From Streptomyces fulvoviolaceus (GTDB lineage Bacteria; Actinomycetota; Actinomycetes; Streptomycetales; Streptomycetaceae), in NCBI RefSeq assembly GCF_000718165.1, contig NZ_JOEY01000013.1, positions 62,001 through 126,000 on the forward strand: a stretch of DNA of 64,000 bases. The letters are read 5' to 3'. The translations under genes and the position numbers were made by a program. How positions within the stretch are numbered: the stretch's first letter is position 1; each line of letters begins with the position of its first letter. The notes under the pieces were generated by a model. It was not told where the DNA came from. It saw only the letters and a program-made list of their open reading frames with translations, and made no database searches. Positions 25,910 to 33,287 of the stretch are shown in pieces.

Positions 25910-27700
25910 GTGAACGACCGATACGACGCGGGACACGGCGGCGATCAAGGCGACCAGTACGAGGTCGTCGGCTACGACGAGTACGGCCGGCCTGTGTACC
26001 AGCAGGTCCCGCCGCAGCAGTCCCCCCAGCAGCAGTACGACCCGTACGCGCAACAGGGCTACGGATACGACCCGTACGCCACCGGCCGGCAGCAGCCGGT
26101 CCAGCAGCCGTACGACACGGGCAGCCGGCGCCCCGTCCCGCCGTACGACACCGGCAGCCGGCGCCCGGTCCCGCCGTACGGCCCCTACGGCGGCGGTGAC
26201 ACCGGGCAGCAGGCGCCCGTGCCGCCGCCCTACGACCCCTACGGCAACGGCGCGCAGCAGGGCGGCGGGCCCGCCGCCCACGACCCGTACGGCCGGGCCG
26301 CCGCCAGCGGTCAGCAGCCCCGCGTCGCCGAGCAGACCGCCTACATCCCGCAGCAGGCCGGCCCGGCCGAGGGGGAGTACGGCACCGCCCCCGAGCGGGA
26401 GCGCGGCGGAGCCGAACGGGACTACCACACCGAGCAGTTCGCGTTCGTGGAGGATCCGGACGCCGACTCCGAGGACGTCATCGACTGGCTGAACTTCACC
26501 GAGAACCGCACCGAGCGCCGCGAGGAGGCCAAGCGCCGGGCCCGCAGCCGCCTCGTCGCGCTCGTCGTGGTCCTGGCCCTGGTCGCGGTCGGCGGCGTCG
26601 GCTACCTCTGGCAGACCGGGAAGCTGCCCGGCCTGTCCTCGTCCGACACCAAGACCGGCACGGCGACGGCCGTGGGCGCCCAGAACCGTGACGTGATCGT
26701 CGTCCATCTGCACAACACCGCGAAGGGCGGCACCTCCACGGCGCTGCTCGTCGACAACACCACCACCAAGCAGGGCACCACCGTCCTGATCCCCAACTCC
26801 CTCACCCTGTCGGACGACGACGGCACCACGACGACCCTCGCCAAGTCCGTCGACGACGACGGCTCCGCCGGCACGGTCGACTCCCTCGACACCGTCCTCG
26901 GCACCGACATCGAGGGCACCTGGCGCCTGGACACCCCGTATCTGCAGAACCTGGTCGACCTCGTCGGCAACATCGAGGTCGACACCAACGCCGACGTGCC
27001 CGACCCGAAGGCCAAGAGGAAGGGCGAGGCGCCCTTGGTGAAGAAGGGCAAGGACCAGACCCTCAGCGGCAAGATGGCCGTCGCCTACGCCACCTACCAG
27101 GCCTCCGGCGAGGCCCAGAACGCCCAGCTGGAGCGGTTCGGCCAGGTCATGCAGGGCACGCTGCGCAAGCTGTCCTCCGACGCACAGGGCGCGACCGTGA
27201 CCGTGCAGACGCTGGGGCAGATCATCGAGCCGCCGCTGACCGACAAGGACCTCGGCACCCTCCTGGCCAAGCTCGCCGACCTCGCCAAGGGCGGCGACTA
27301 CAAGACCGCCCTGCTGCCCGTCCAGGGCGACGGCACGCTGAGCGCCGAGGCCAGCTCCAGCGTGGTCAAGGACGTCCTCGGCGGCACCGCGAAGAGCCCC
27401 GACAAGGACGCGGCCGTCAGCGTCTCCGTCCAGAACGCCAGCGGCACCAAGGACTACACCGAGAAGGCCCGTGTCGTCCTCCTCAACGGCGGCTTCACCT
27501 TCCTGGACGGCGGCACCGCCTCCGCGGCCCAGACCGCGTCCAAGGTCGTCTACGCCGATGCCGCCGACAAGGAGAACGCCACCGAGGTCGCCAAGACCCT
27601 GGGCCTGGCCACCAGCGCCGTGACCAAGGGCACGGTCTCCTCGAACGCGGACGTCTCCGTGGTCCTCGGCCAGGACTACAAGCCCGAGTCCTCGTCCTAG
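25910..27700 (+). CDS. LytR-CpsA-Psr (LCP) family protein with C-terminal LytR_C domain (PdtA-like)
   Basis: 596 residues from GTG 25910 (GAGAGGGG upstream). The first 190 residues are Tyr/Pro/Gln-rich, including two 11-residue repeats (YDTGSRRPVPP). A membrane segment follows (about 211-230, VALVVVLALVAVGGVGYLW), then an LCP-like domain (about 250-440) and a LytR_C domain (about 490-590). LCP proteins attach wall glycopolymers to peptidoglycan. Oddly, the usual catalytic Arg/Asp positions look replaced: the canonical IPRD region reads IPNS and the RSDT-like region reads GTST. By synteny it matches PdtA (SCO2578), reported to attach a poly(diglycosyl phosphate). Confidence 0.8.
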   Translation: MNDRYDAGHGGDQGDQYEVVGYDEYGRPVYQQVPPQQSPQQQYDPYAQQGYGYDPYATGRQQPVQQPYDTGSRRPVPPYDTGSRRPVPPYGPYGGGDTGQQAPVPPPYDPYGNGAQQGGGPAAHDPYGRAAASGQQPRVAEQTAYIPQQAGPAEGEYGTAPERERGGAERDYHTEQFAFVEDPDADSEDVIDWLNFTENRTERREEAKRRARSRLVALVVVLALVAVGGVGYLWQTGKLPGLSSSDTKTGTATAVGAQNRDVIVVHLHNTAKGGTSTALLVDNTTTKQGTTVLIPNSLTLSDDDGTTTTLAKSVDDDGSAGTVDSLDTVLGTDIEGTWRLDTPYLQNLVDLVGNIEVDTNADVPDPKAKRKGEAPLVKKGKDQTLSGKMAVAYATYQASGEAQNAQLERFGQVMQGTLRKLSSDAQGATVTVQTLGQIIEPPLTDKDLGTLLAKLADLAKGGDYKTALLPVQGDGTLSAEASSSVVKDVLGGTAKSPDKDAAVSVSVQNASGTKDYTEKARVVLLNGGFTFLDGGTASAAQTASKVVYADAADKENATEVAKTLGLATSAVTKGTVSSNADVSVVLGQDYKPESSS

Positions 27701-27715
27701 GCGAGGACCGGCCCT

Positions 27716-27739
27716 CCACGTGATCCACTGATCACGTGG
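27716..27739 (+). terminator. Perfect hairpin after the LCP gene
   Basis: CCACGTGATC (27716-27725) pairs perfectly with GATCACGTGG (27730-27739) over a 4-nt loop, 16 nt after the stop. Probable terminator. Confidence 0.7.
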
Positions 27740-27743
27740 GGGA

Positions 27744-27789
27744 CCGTCGGCGGTCCGTGAGACCCTTGGTGTCCAGAGTCCGCCGACGG
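27744..27789 (+). promoter_or_regulatory. Hairpin just upstream of rsfS
   Basis: CCGTCGGCGG (27744-27753) is perfectly complementary to CCGCCGACGG (27780-27789). The right arm abuts the rsfS SD (GGAAAG), so folding could limit access to it. The loop is 26 nt. Confidence 0.45.
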
Positions 27790-27800
27790 AAAGCCTTGTA

Positions 27801-28244
27801 GTGACCGCCACTGACCGCTCTCTCGAGCTCATCAACACCGCCGCTCAGGCGGCCGCCGACAAGCTCGCCCATGACGTCATCGCCTACGACGTCAGCGACG
27901 TCCTGTCGATCACGGACGCCTTCCTGCTCGCCTCCGCGCCCAACGACCGTCAGGTCAAGTCGATCGTCGACGAGATCGAGGAACGCCTCCAGAAGGAGCT
28001 CGGCGCCAAGCCGGTGCGCCGCGAGGGCGACCGCGAGGCCCGCTGGGTCCTGCTCGACTACGTCGACATCGTCGTCCACGTCCAGCACAGCGAGGAGCGT
28101 GTCTTCTACGCCCTGGAGCGGCTGTGGAAGGACTGTCCCGAGCTCGAACTGCCGGCCGACGCCAAGGCCACCCGGGGCAAGGCAAAGGAACATGCCGCCC
28201 TCCGGGCCGAGGAGGACGCCGCCGAGTTCGGGGAGCTGCGGTGA
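27801..28244 (+). CDS. rsfS: Ribosome silencing factor RsfS
   Basis: 147 residues of the RsfS/Iojap (DUF143) family, which binds L14 and blocks subunit joining in poor nutrient conditions. Typical features are SDVLSITDAFLLASAPNDRQ, AKPVRREGDREARWVLLDY and DIVVHVQHSEERVFYALERLW. The start is GTG. The C-terminal extension (from about 120) is Lys/Glu/Ala-rich. Its TGA overlaps the GTG of the next gene by 4 nt, indicating translational coupling. Confidence 0.95.
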   Translation: MTATDRSLELINTAAQAAADKLAHDVIAYDVSDVLSITDAFLLASAPNDRQVKSIVDEIEERLQKELGAKPVRREGDREARWVLLDYVDIVVHVQHSEERVFYALERLWKDCPELELPADAKATRGKAKEHAALRAEEDAAEFGELR

Positions 28245-28915
28245 GTGCACCTTCGGCGGCAGCGGTGAACCGTAAGCCGGGCAGGGGCCGTCGCGTCATC
28301 CTGTGGCGGCACGGCCAGACCGCCTGGAACGTGGAGCGTCGCTTCCAGGGCACCACGGACGTGGAGCTCACCGAGACCGGCGTCGGCCAGGCCCGTCGTG
28401 CCGCCCGGCTGCTGGCCTCCCTGCAGCCCGACGCGATCGTCGCCTCCGACCTTCAGCGGGCCGCGAACACGGCCGCCGAACTGGCCGCGCTCACCGGCCT
28501 GGAGGTGACCCACGACGAGGGCCTGCGCGAGACCTACGCGGGCGTCTGGCAGGGGCTGACGCACGACGAGATCATCGCCCGGCACGGCGGGGAGTACGCC
28601 GCGTGGAAGCGCGGTGAGCCGGTCCGCCGTGGCGGCGGCGAACTGGAGGCCGAGGTCGCCGACCGCGCCGCCCCCGTCGTGCTCCGGCACGCCGAGAAGA
28701 TCCCCGACGACGGCACACTCGTCGTGGTCAGTCACGGCGGCACGATCCGCACCACCATCGGACGTCTCCTCGGCCTGGACGCCCACCACTGGGAGAGCCT
28801 CGGCGGCCTCTCCAACTGCTGCTGGTCCGTCCTCGGCGAGGGCGCCCGCGGCTGGCGCCTCATGGAGCACAACGCCGGCACACTGCCGGAGCCGGTCCTC
28901 GGCGACGACGACTGA
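28241..28915 (+). CDS. Histidine phosphatase family protein (phosphoglycerate mutase-like)
   Basis: 224 residues. RHGQTAWN near residue 23 holds the phosphorylated His, and SHGGTIRTTI carries the second catalytic His. The E in the LRETYAGVWQG segment fits the family acid/base. Physiological substrates of these phosphatases vary (phosphosugars, nucleotides, cofactor precursors), and no specific one can be given. The start GTG overlaps the rsfS stop, and GGGGAG precedes it within rsfS. Confidence 0.9.
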   Translation: MSAPSAAAVNRKPGRGRRVILWRHGQTAWNVERRFQGTTDVELTETGVGQARRAARLLASLQPDAIVASDLQRAANTAAELAALTGLEVTHDEGLRETYAGVWQGLTHDEIIARHGGEYAAWKRGEPVRRGGGELEAEVADRAAPVVLRHAEKIPDDGTLVVVSHGGTIRTTIGRLLGLDAHHWESLGGLSNCCWSVLGEGARGWRLMEHNAGTLPEPVLGDDD

Positions 28916-28987
28916 GCGGATTTCACTTTCCGGCAGGTCGCAGGCTAAAGTTCTTCTTGTTCGCCCCGCGGAGCGGGAAGAACGTGC

Positions 28988-29060
28988 GGGGCTATAGCTC
29001 AGTTGGTAGAGCGCCTGCATGGCATGCAGGAGGTCAGGAGTTCAATTCTCCTTAGCTCCA
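28988..29060 (+). tRNA. tRNA-Ala(GGC)
   Basis: 73 nt with a complete cloverleaf: acceptor GGGGCTA/TAGCTCC (one G-U pair), D-arm GCTCAGTTGGTAGAGC, anticodon stem CCTGC/GCAGG with loop ATGGCAT giving anticodon GGC, and T-arm AGGAG TTCAATT CTCCT. CCA is not encoded. TAAAGT at 28946-28951 may be the promoter -10. Confidence 0.97.
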
Positions 29061-29067
29061 CAGAATG

Positions 29068-29100
29068 AAGATCCCGTCCTGCACAGGGCGGGATCTTCTT
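29068..29100 (+). terminator. Terminator after the first tRNA-Ala
   Basis: AAGATCCCG (29068-29076) pairs perfectly with CGGGATCTT (29089-29097), followed by CTT. It lies 8 nt after the tRNA. Confidence 0.85.
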
Positions 29101-29125
29101 GTGTCTGCCGCACAGCTCGGCCGGG

Positions 29126-29290
29126 GTGACCGACGTCGCAGTGTTCGGCACACTCTTCCTGAACCGACTTGAGTCACTCGGGGCCTTCGGGGCGTATACC
29201 TCTGCGGAGGCGCTTTTGGCGTGCACGTTCGCGCTGGCCGGGACCGCCGCGGTGGGTGCCGTGTCCGGACTGGTACTCAGGCGTCGCTGA
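29126..29290 (+). CDS. Small membrane protein (54 aa)
   Basis: 54 residues from GTG 29126; the same frame opens earlier at 29099 but that stretch overlaps the terminator region. The sequence has VAVFGTLFLNRLESLG followed by one membrane segment (about 28-50, LLACTFALAGTAAVGAVSGLVL) and ends RRR. GC bias supports coding, but SD evidence is weak. Unrecognised; it sits between the two tRNA-Ala genes. Confidence 0.5.
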   Translation: MTDVAVFGTLFLNRLESLGAFGAYTSAEALLACTFALAGTAAVGAVSGLVLRRR

Positions 29291-29360
29291 CCGTATTGGT
29301 CCGGCCGTGGCAGAATCAAACGGCCGGAAGGGGGCGCGGCCCGACGGGAGGGAGCTAGTG

Positions 29361-29534
29361 ATGCCTGCGAGCATCCTCGTGGAGGTCGGCCACCTCCTCG
29401 AAGCGGCGTCGACACGGGACACGGTCACCCGCCTCAGCTGCCCTTCCTGTGGTTCCGTCCATGTGGCGCAAGTACTCGGCGACAACGGCGGAGTTTCCTA
29501 CGTGTGCACGGCCTGCGGCCACAGCTGGAGCTGA
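29361..29534 (+). CDS. Small zinc-ribbon protein (57 aa)
   Basis: 57 residues with CPSCG and CTACGHSW knuckles about 22 residues apart, a typical four-Cys zinc ribbon. GGGAGGGAG at 29346-29353 is a strong SD 7 nt before ATG 29361. An amphipathic N-terminal helix (ILVEVGHLLEAAS) precedes the ribbon. It could bind nucleic acid or a protein partner; function unknown. The next gene begins 3 nt after its stop, so they are an operon. Confidence 0.8.
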   Translation: MPASILVEVGHLLEAASTRDTVTRLSCPSCGSVHVAQVLGDNGGVSYVCTACGHSWS

Positions 29535-29537
29535 TCG

Positions 29538-29771
29538 ATGGGTGCACACAGGCGAAAGTGCGACTGGTGCGGCAGCGGGACACCGATCGTCCGTGACATG
29601 GAACCGGTCAATCCCGACTACCAGTACTGGTGCGAGGAGTGCGCGCGGGCGCTGATCATAAAAGGCGACCCGATCGAGACGTACCGCGAACTCGAGGGCG
29701 AGCCGATCTACGGCCGGCTTCTCGAGGAACACTGCACGCTCAAGCGGTTCTACTCGTTCGTCACGGCGTGA
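29538..29771 (+). CDS. Conserved hypothetical protein with Cys pairs (77 aa)
   Basis: 77 residues. CDWCG near residue 8 and CEEC near residue 32 could form a four-Cys zinc site, and a further Cys lies in LEEHCTLKRFY. The rest is acidic and compact (KGDPIETYRELEGEPIYGRLLEE). ATG 29538 is 3 nt after the zinc-ribbon gene, so the two are translated together. No family is recognised with confidence. Confidence 0.75.
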   Translation: MGAHRRKCDWCGSGTPIVRDMEPVNPDYQYWCEECARALIIKGDPIETYRELEGEPIYGRLLEEHCTLKRFYSFVTA

Positions 29772-29824
29772 TGCCCGTCGCGAGGCGGGCATCAGGGACC
29801 GGATCCGGACAGAACGGAAACGAT

Positions 29825-29854
29825 TTGGTGGTCCATGAGGTGGGCCGGTAATGT
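29825..29854 (+). promoter_or_regulatory. Predicted promoter of the second tRNA-Ala
   Basis: TTGGTG (29825-29830) and TAATGT (29849-29854) are separated by 18 nt, predicting a start about 30 nt upstream of the tRNA. Confidence 0.5.
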
Positions 29855-29890
29855 TGGCGTCGCCGCCAGGGAAGCCCGGCGACACCGCAA

Positions 29891-29963
29891 GGGGCTATAG
29901 CTCAGTTGGTAGAGCACCTGCATGGCATGCAGGGGGTCAGGAGTTCAAATCTCCTTAGCTCCA
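29891..29963 (+). tRNA. tRNA-Ala(GGC), second copy
   Basis: 73 nt, nearly identical to the tRNA at 28988-29060. Acceptor GGGGCTA/TAGCTCC, anticodon GGC in loop ATGGCAT, T-loop TTCAAAT. It differs at position 26 (A for G), in the variable region (GGG for AGG) and in one T-loop base. CCA is not encoded. Confidence 0.97.
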
Positions 29964-29970
29964 CAGAAAT

Positions 29971-30006
29971 CGAAGGCGGGCCATCCGATCGGATGGCCCG
30001 CCTTCG
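29971..30006. terminator. Perfect 36-bp palindrome, probable bidirectional terminator
   Basis: Arms 29971-29988 and 29989-30006 are perfectly self-complementary with no spacer. It sits between the tRNA-Ala and the convergent NuoF-like gene ending at 30029, and can act in both directions. Confidence 0.85.
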
Positions 30007-30028
30007 ACGTGTCCGCGTGTCCGGCTGC

Positions 30029-31642
30029 TCAGCGGCCCAGCGCGCGGCGGCCGCGGCCCTGCGACAGGACCGGCAGGTTGTTGCGGGTCGTGGACTGCGA
30101 GCGGGTGTCCTCCTCGAGACGCAGGGCGAGCGCGGGGCAACGCCGTACCGCACGCAGCGCCTTCGCCTCCGCGTAGCGCGGCACCTGCGCCTGCGCCACG
30201 GTCGGGAAGCCGTCGGCACCGAGTTCGAAGACCTCGGGGAGGATGTCGGCGCACAGGCCGTGGCCCCGGCACAGCGTCCAGTCGACGTAGATCTTCTGAC
30301 GGCTGGGGCCGTTCTCCTCGGACTCGCCGCCGCCCGGGATGCCCGTGGGCAGCTTGCCGCCCTCGAAGAGCGGCAGAACGCCCTCCACGCTCCGTCCGCA
30401 GCCGTTGCCGAGGACGTGTGCGGCCAGGTCGTCCGTGAACGCCTTGATGGTCGACTCCAGGAACATCGCGGAGCCGTCCGGGTGCGAGCACGCACCGCGC
30501 CGCTTCACGTTCTTGGCGACCTGTTTGAGCGCCTCCAGGGCGGCCGGTCCGCCGCCGTTGATGATGTCCTCCATGCCGCGCGCGGCGGCGGGCAGGCCGA
30601 GGTAGCAGGGACCGCACTGTCCCGCGCTCTCCTCTGCCAGCCACTGCGCCACGCGCAGTGATTCGCCCAGTGGGCAGGTCTCCTGACTGATCGGCAGGAT
30701 CGCGCCGGCGCCGAGCGAACCGCCCACCGCGTCCAGGGAGTTGCGCGAGACGATCGCCTCGTTGACCGTCGCCGCGTCGATCCACTTGCCGTGGTAGCCG
30801 CCGGTCAGCACGCCCTGCGGCACCGGCGGGGCGCCGGCGAGCTGAAGGACGTAGCGCAGCGGTACGCCCGTGGGGACCTCGATCACCATGGGGCGCGCGA
30901 CCGCGCCGGAGACCGTGAGCATGACGGTGCCCGGCTCGTCGTACAGGCCGGTGTTGCCGTAGCGCTCGGGGCCGATGCGGGCGGCGATCGCCAGCTGGGC
31001 GAAGGTCTCGGCGTTGGAGAGAAGTGTGGGTGCGCCCCCCACGCCGTTCTGGGAGGCGCTGACCTTGCGGCCGGGCGGGATCGCCGGGCCGCCGTCGATG
31101 GAACGGATCAGCGACGCTGCTGCTCCGGTGACCATCCGGACGGGATTGCGCTGCACGCGCGCGCGTAGAGCCGATCTACGGCCGTTGCTCAGACCGCGTT
31201 CGGCGAGCGCGGCCTCCATGGACCGCTGCGTCGACTCCCGGGTGACCCCCACCACGAGCGTGCGGGCACCCAGGGCTTCGGCGGCCAGCAGGGCGCCGTC
31301 CAGGATGAGGTGCGGGGCACGGTTGATGAGCACCGTGTCCTTGCGGCAGGCCGGCTCGTCCTCACTTCCGTTGACGACGACGACCGGCCGTACGCCGCGC
31401 TTGATGGCCGCTTCGGCGACCGAGCGCAGCTTCTTGTGGAAGGGGAAGCCCGCGCCGCCGCGGCCCTTCAGGTTGATGGCTTCGGACAGCTTCGCGAGCT
31501 GCTCGCCGCCCATGGGTTCGAGCGGCCCGTGCACCTTCAGGTGCATGGGCAGGTCGAGTCTTTCGACAAGGTCGAAGCCTGACGTGAGCTGTGGAAGACC
31601 GACCACGCGGACTTCTGGTACGTCGGGCAGGGCCTCGTTCAC
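30029..31642 (-). CDS. NuoF-like NADH-binding iron-sulfur flavoprotein with C-terminal ferredoxin domain
   Basis: 537 residues. LKGRGGAGFPFHKK is the NADH/FMN-binding glycine loop of NuoF, and NGSEDEPACRKD is the FMN-site region. An SLBB-like domain follows (about 235-300), then an N3-type iron-sulfur region (ESAGQCGPC, later GACSHPDG). The usual first Cys of that site is Ala here, leaving three. The C-terminus adds a ferredoxin-like segment (CRGHGLC and RRCPALAL), three Cys in all, typical of a 3Fe-4S cluster. It is translated after, and overlaps by 4 nt, the membrane cytochrome-like gene, suggesting a membrane electron-transfer pair rather than complex I. Confidence 0.85.
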   Translation of the reverse strand: MNEALPDVPEVRVVGLPQLTSGFDLVERLDLPMHLKVHGPLEPMGGEQLAKLSEAINLKGRGGAGFPFHKKLRSVAEAAIKRGVRPVVVVNGSEDEPACRKDTVLINRAPHLILDGALLAAEALGARTLVVGVTRESTQRSMEAALAERGLSNGRRSALRARVQRNPVRMVTGAAASLIRSIDGGPAIPPGRKVSASQNGVGGAPTLLSNAETFAQLAIAARIGPERYGNTGLYDEPGTVMLTVSGAVARPMVIEVPTGVPLRYVLQLAGAPPVPQGVLTGGYHGKWIDAATVNEAIVSRNSLDAVGGSLGAGAILPISQETCPLGESLRVAQWLAEESAGQCGPCYLGLPAAARGMEDIINGGGPAALEALKQVAKNVKRRGACSHPDGSAMFLESTIKAFTDDLAAHVLGNGCGRSVEGVLPLFEGGKLPTGIPGGGESEENGPSRQKIYVDWTLCRGHGLCADILPEVFELGADGFPTVAQAQVPRYAEAKALRAVRRCPALALRLEEDTRSQSTTRNNLPVLSQGRGRRALGR

Positions 31643-32916
31643 CTATAGCCTCCGGAAGGCATGTTCCAAGGTTCGCCCGAGCCCGGTGCGTCGAAGTCGT
31701 ACGAGTCACCGGGCGTTGGTTCATTGGCGGGACCGCTGTTGTACGTGTCATTCGGGTTGTACGTGCCGTAGTAGGCGTTCGACTCACCGGTGTCGTACAC
31801 GTCACTCGTGCCGTACGCGCCCGCGCCCTGACTGCCGTAGGTGGGGATGTTGTATCCGGTGTCCTGGAGCGGGTCGTAGGCCGAGCGGGGTGCCTCGCCG
31901 ACCGGCGGCGGGGACGGGATCGGCCAGTTGCCCGCGGTGTTGGCGCCGGTGTCGTAACGCGGGATCGCCTCGGTGGGCTGCATGTCCATGGGCAGGTCCA
32001 TGCGGGCGGTCTGGTCGGCATAGGGCTGCTGGGCGCGCGGATTGGGTGAGACGGCGCGGTAGGCCGCCGCGAAACCGTTCGCCGCGGGCTCCGGGGCCGC
32101 GGGGGCCTCGAAGCCGGGTGCCGTGCGGGGCTGGGGCTCCGGCGCCCGCCGGCCCTCGTAGCCGGGCAGTGCGGACTCCGCGGCCACCCTGGCGCGACTG
32201 GCGTCCAGCTCCTCGCGGCCGGTCTTCTCGTCGGGGCCCAGGATCGCGCCGATCCGGTCGGCGACCTTGCGCTTGACCGGGCGGGGCGCCGCGCGCAGCG
32301 CGAGGGCCGCGGTGACGCCGAGCAGGGACAGGCCGTACAGGATCACGAAGATCGGCTTGGCGGTGCGGCCCGCGTACAGGCCGTGGATCAGCGCCGCGCA
32401 CCAGGCCGGGTAGGCCAGCATGTGCATGGCCCGCCAGCGGGCCGCGATCGGGGCGGGGGAGGCGAAGTGCTGCCGCAGGGCGCCGGTGATGCCCACGAAG
32501 ATCATGAGCAGGCCCGCGAGGGAACCGAGTCCGATCAGGCCGGCGCTTCCGGTGACGCCGAGCGAGAAGGGAATCACCGCGGCGATCAGCTCCGTGTGAT
32601 CGAGAGCGACCTTCGTGGTGATGTGCAGCAGCAGGAACGCGATCGAGGCGACCGCGGTCGTCCGGTGCACCGCCTGCCCGATGATCCGCTGGCGCGTGTT
32701 GAGGAAGATCCGGTCCTGGGCGACCAGACCCCAGATCACCGAACAGCTGAGTGAGACGAGGCACAGCACGCCGGCGCCGAAGTTCAGGAAGTCACGGACC
32801 TTGTCACCTCCGACCAGCACGAACACGGGTATGAGGAGCAGGACGACAGCCGACGCCACCCCGTAGGCCGACCGGCCCGGTTTGGGGAGCGAGCTGTTAC
32901 TACGACGAGGGTTCAT
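31639..32916 (-). CDS. Ferric reductase-like/cytochrome b transmembrane protein with disordered tail
   Basis: 425 residues. Six or so membrane segments lie in the first 230 residues (for example VASAVVLLLIPVFVLVGG, LLMIFVGITGAL, PIFVILYGLSLLGVTAALAL). His residues on segments (QAVHRTTAV, LLHITTKV, AMHMLAYP, ALIHGLYAG) fit b-heme ligation as in ferric reductase-like domains. The C-terminal 190 residues are Pro/Tyr/Gly-rich and low complexity. ATG 32916 has GGAG 9 nt upstream. Its stop overlaps the NuoF-like start, so electrons from NADH could pass to this protein and across the membrane; acceptor unknown. Confidence 0.82.
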   Translation of the reverse strand: MNPRRSNSSLPKPGRSAYGVASAVVLLLIPVFVLVGGDKVRDFLNFGAGVLCLVSLSCSVIWGLVAQDRIFLNTRQRIIGQAVHRTTAVASIAFLLLHITTKVALDHTELIAAVIPFSLGVTGSAGLIGLGSLAGLLMIFVGITGALRQHFASPAPIAARWRAMHMLAYPAWCAALIHGLYAGRTAKPIFVILYGLSLLGVTAALALRAAPRPVKRKVADRIGAILGPDEKTGREELDASRARVAAESALPGYEGRRAPEPQPRTAPGFEAPAAPEPAANGFAAAYRAVSPNPRAQQPYADQTARMDLPMDMQPTEAIPRYDTGANTAGNWPIPSPPPVGEAPRSAYDPLQDTGYNIPTYGSQGAGAYGTSDVYDTGESNAYYGTYNPNDTYNSGPANEPTPGDSYDFDAPGSGEPWNMPSGGYR

Positions 32917-33025
32917 GGGGGCAACTCCGAGCAGTTTCGGGAAAGCGGTCCCGCTGCCGCACTCTAAGTGGCTCCATACCGATGGGTACGAGGTTTGAGT
33001 TATTGCGTTGTTATCAAACGACTAT

Positions 33026-33056
33026 GCGGTTGTTGTGATGTCCCTTAGCGGTTGTT
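33026..33056. repeat. Direct repeat GCGGTTGTT at 22-bp spacing
   Basis: GCGGTTGTT at 33026-33034 and 33048-33056, two helical turns apart, in an AT-rich stretch upstream of the cytochrome-like gene. GTTTGA (32993-32998) and TCAAAC (33014-33019) form an inverted repeat beside it. Possible regulator site for the minus-strand operon. Confidence 0.4.
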
Positions 33057-33190
33057 ACGCGAAGTAACCTTTGACCTTGGTTCGGGTTCTGTCGGGTGGG
33101 GCGGGTGTATTCGGTTGTGGTCTGCGGGGGGCGGCACCCGGTGCCAAGAAGGCATACGTAAGCGCGTCGCGCCTTGCTCAACGGCTGCGG

Positions 33191-33196
33191 TACTCT
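33191..33196 (+). promoter_or_regulatory. TACTCT -10 hexamer of the leuS leader transcript
   Basis: TACTCT lies 6 nt before the leader-peptide ATG at 33203, the same spacing as at proA and the two VVFDE genes. No SD; predicted leaderless leader peptide. No good -35 hexamer is apparent. Confidence 0.55.
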
Positions 33197-33202
33197 GACG
33201 CC

Positions 33203-33241
33203 ATGCGTGCCGTACGCCTTCTGCTTAGCGAGCCGCGCTGA
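33203..33241 (+). CDS. Leucine-rich leader peptide of leuS
   Basis: Twelve codons reading [12 protein letters not shown] and TGA. Three consecutive Leu codons, CTT CTG CTT (33218-33226), include two CTT codons, which are rare in this GC-rich genome. A terminator-like hairpin with a T-tract (33288-33312) lies between it and leuS, so the arrangement resembles amino-acid attenuation: ribosome stalling when charged tRNA-Leu is scarce would favour leuS read-through. The end of the peptide gene (GCCGCGC, 33232-33238) is complementary to GCGCGGC at 33280-33286 just before the terminator. Mechanism is inferred. Confidence 0.75.
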   Translation: MRAVRLLLSEPR

Positions 33242-33247
33242 TCAGTC

Positions 33248-33274
33248 CCGACCGCCGATGAACGGCGTGGTCGG
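33248..33274 (+). promoter_or_regulatory. Leader hairpin between the leuS leader peptide and its terminator
   Basis: CCGACC/GGTCGG plus GCCG/CGGC form a bulged stem from 33248 to 33274. It can coexist with the long-range pairing of 33232-33238 with 33280-33286, and may be the pause or alternative structure of the attenuator. Confidence 0.5.
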
Positions 33275-33287
33275 AATCGGCGCGGCG

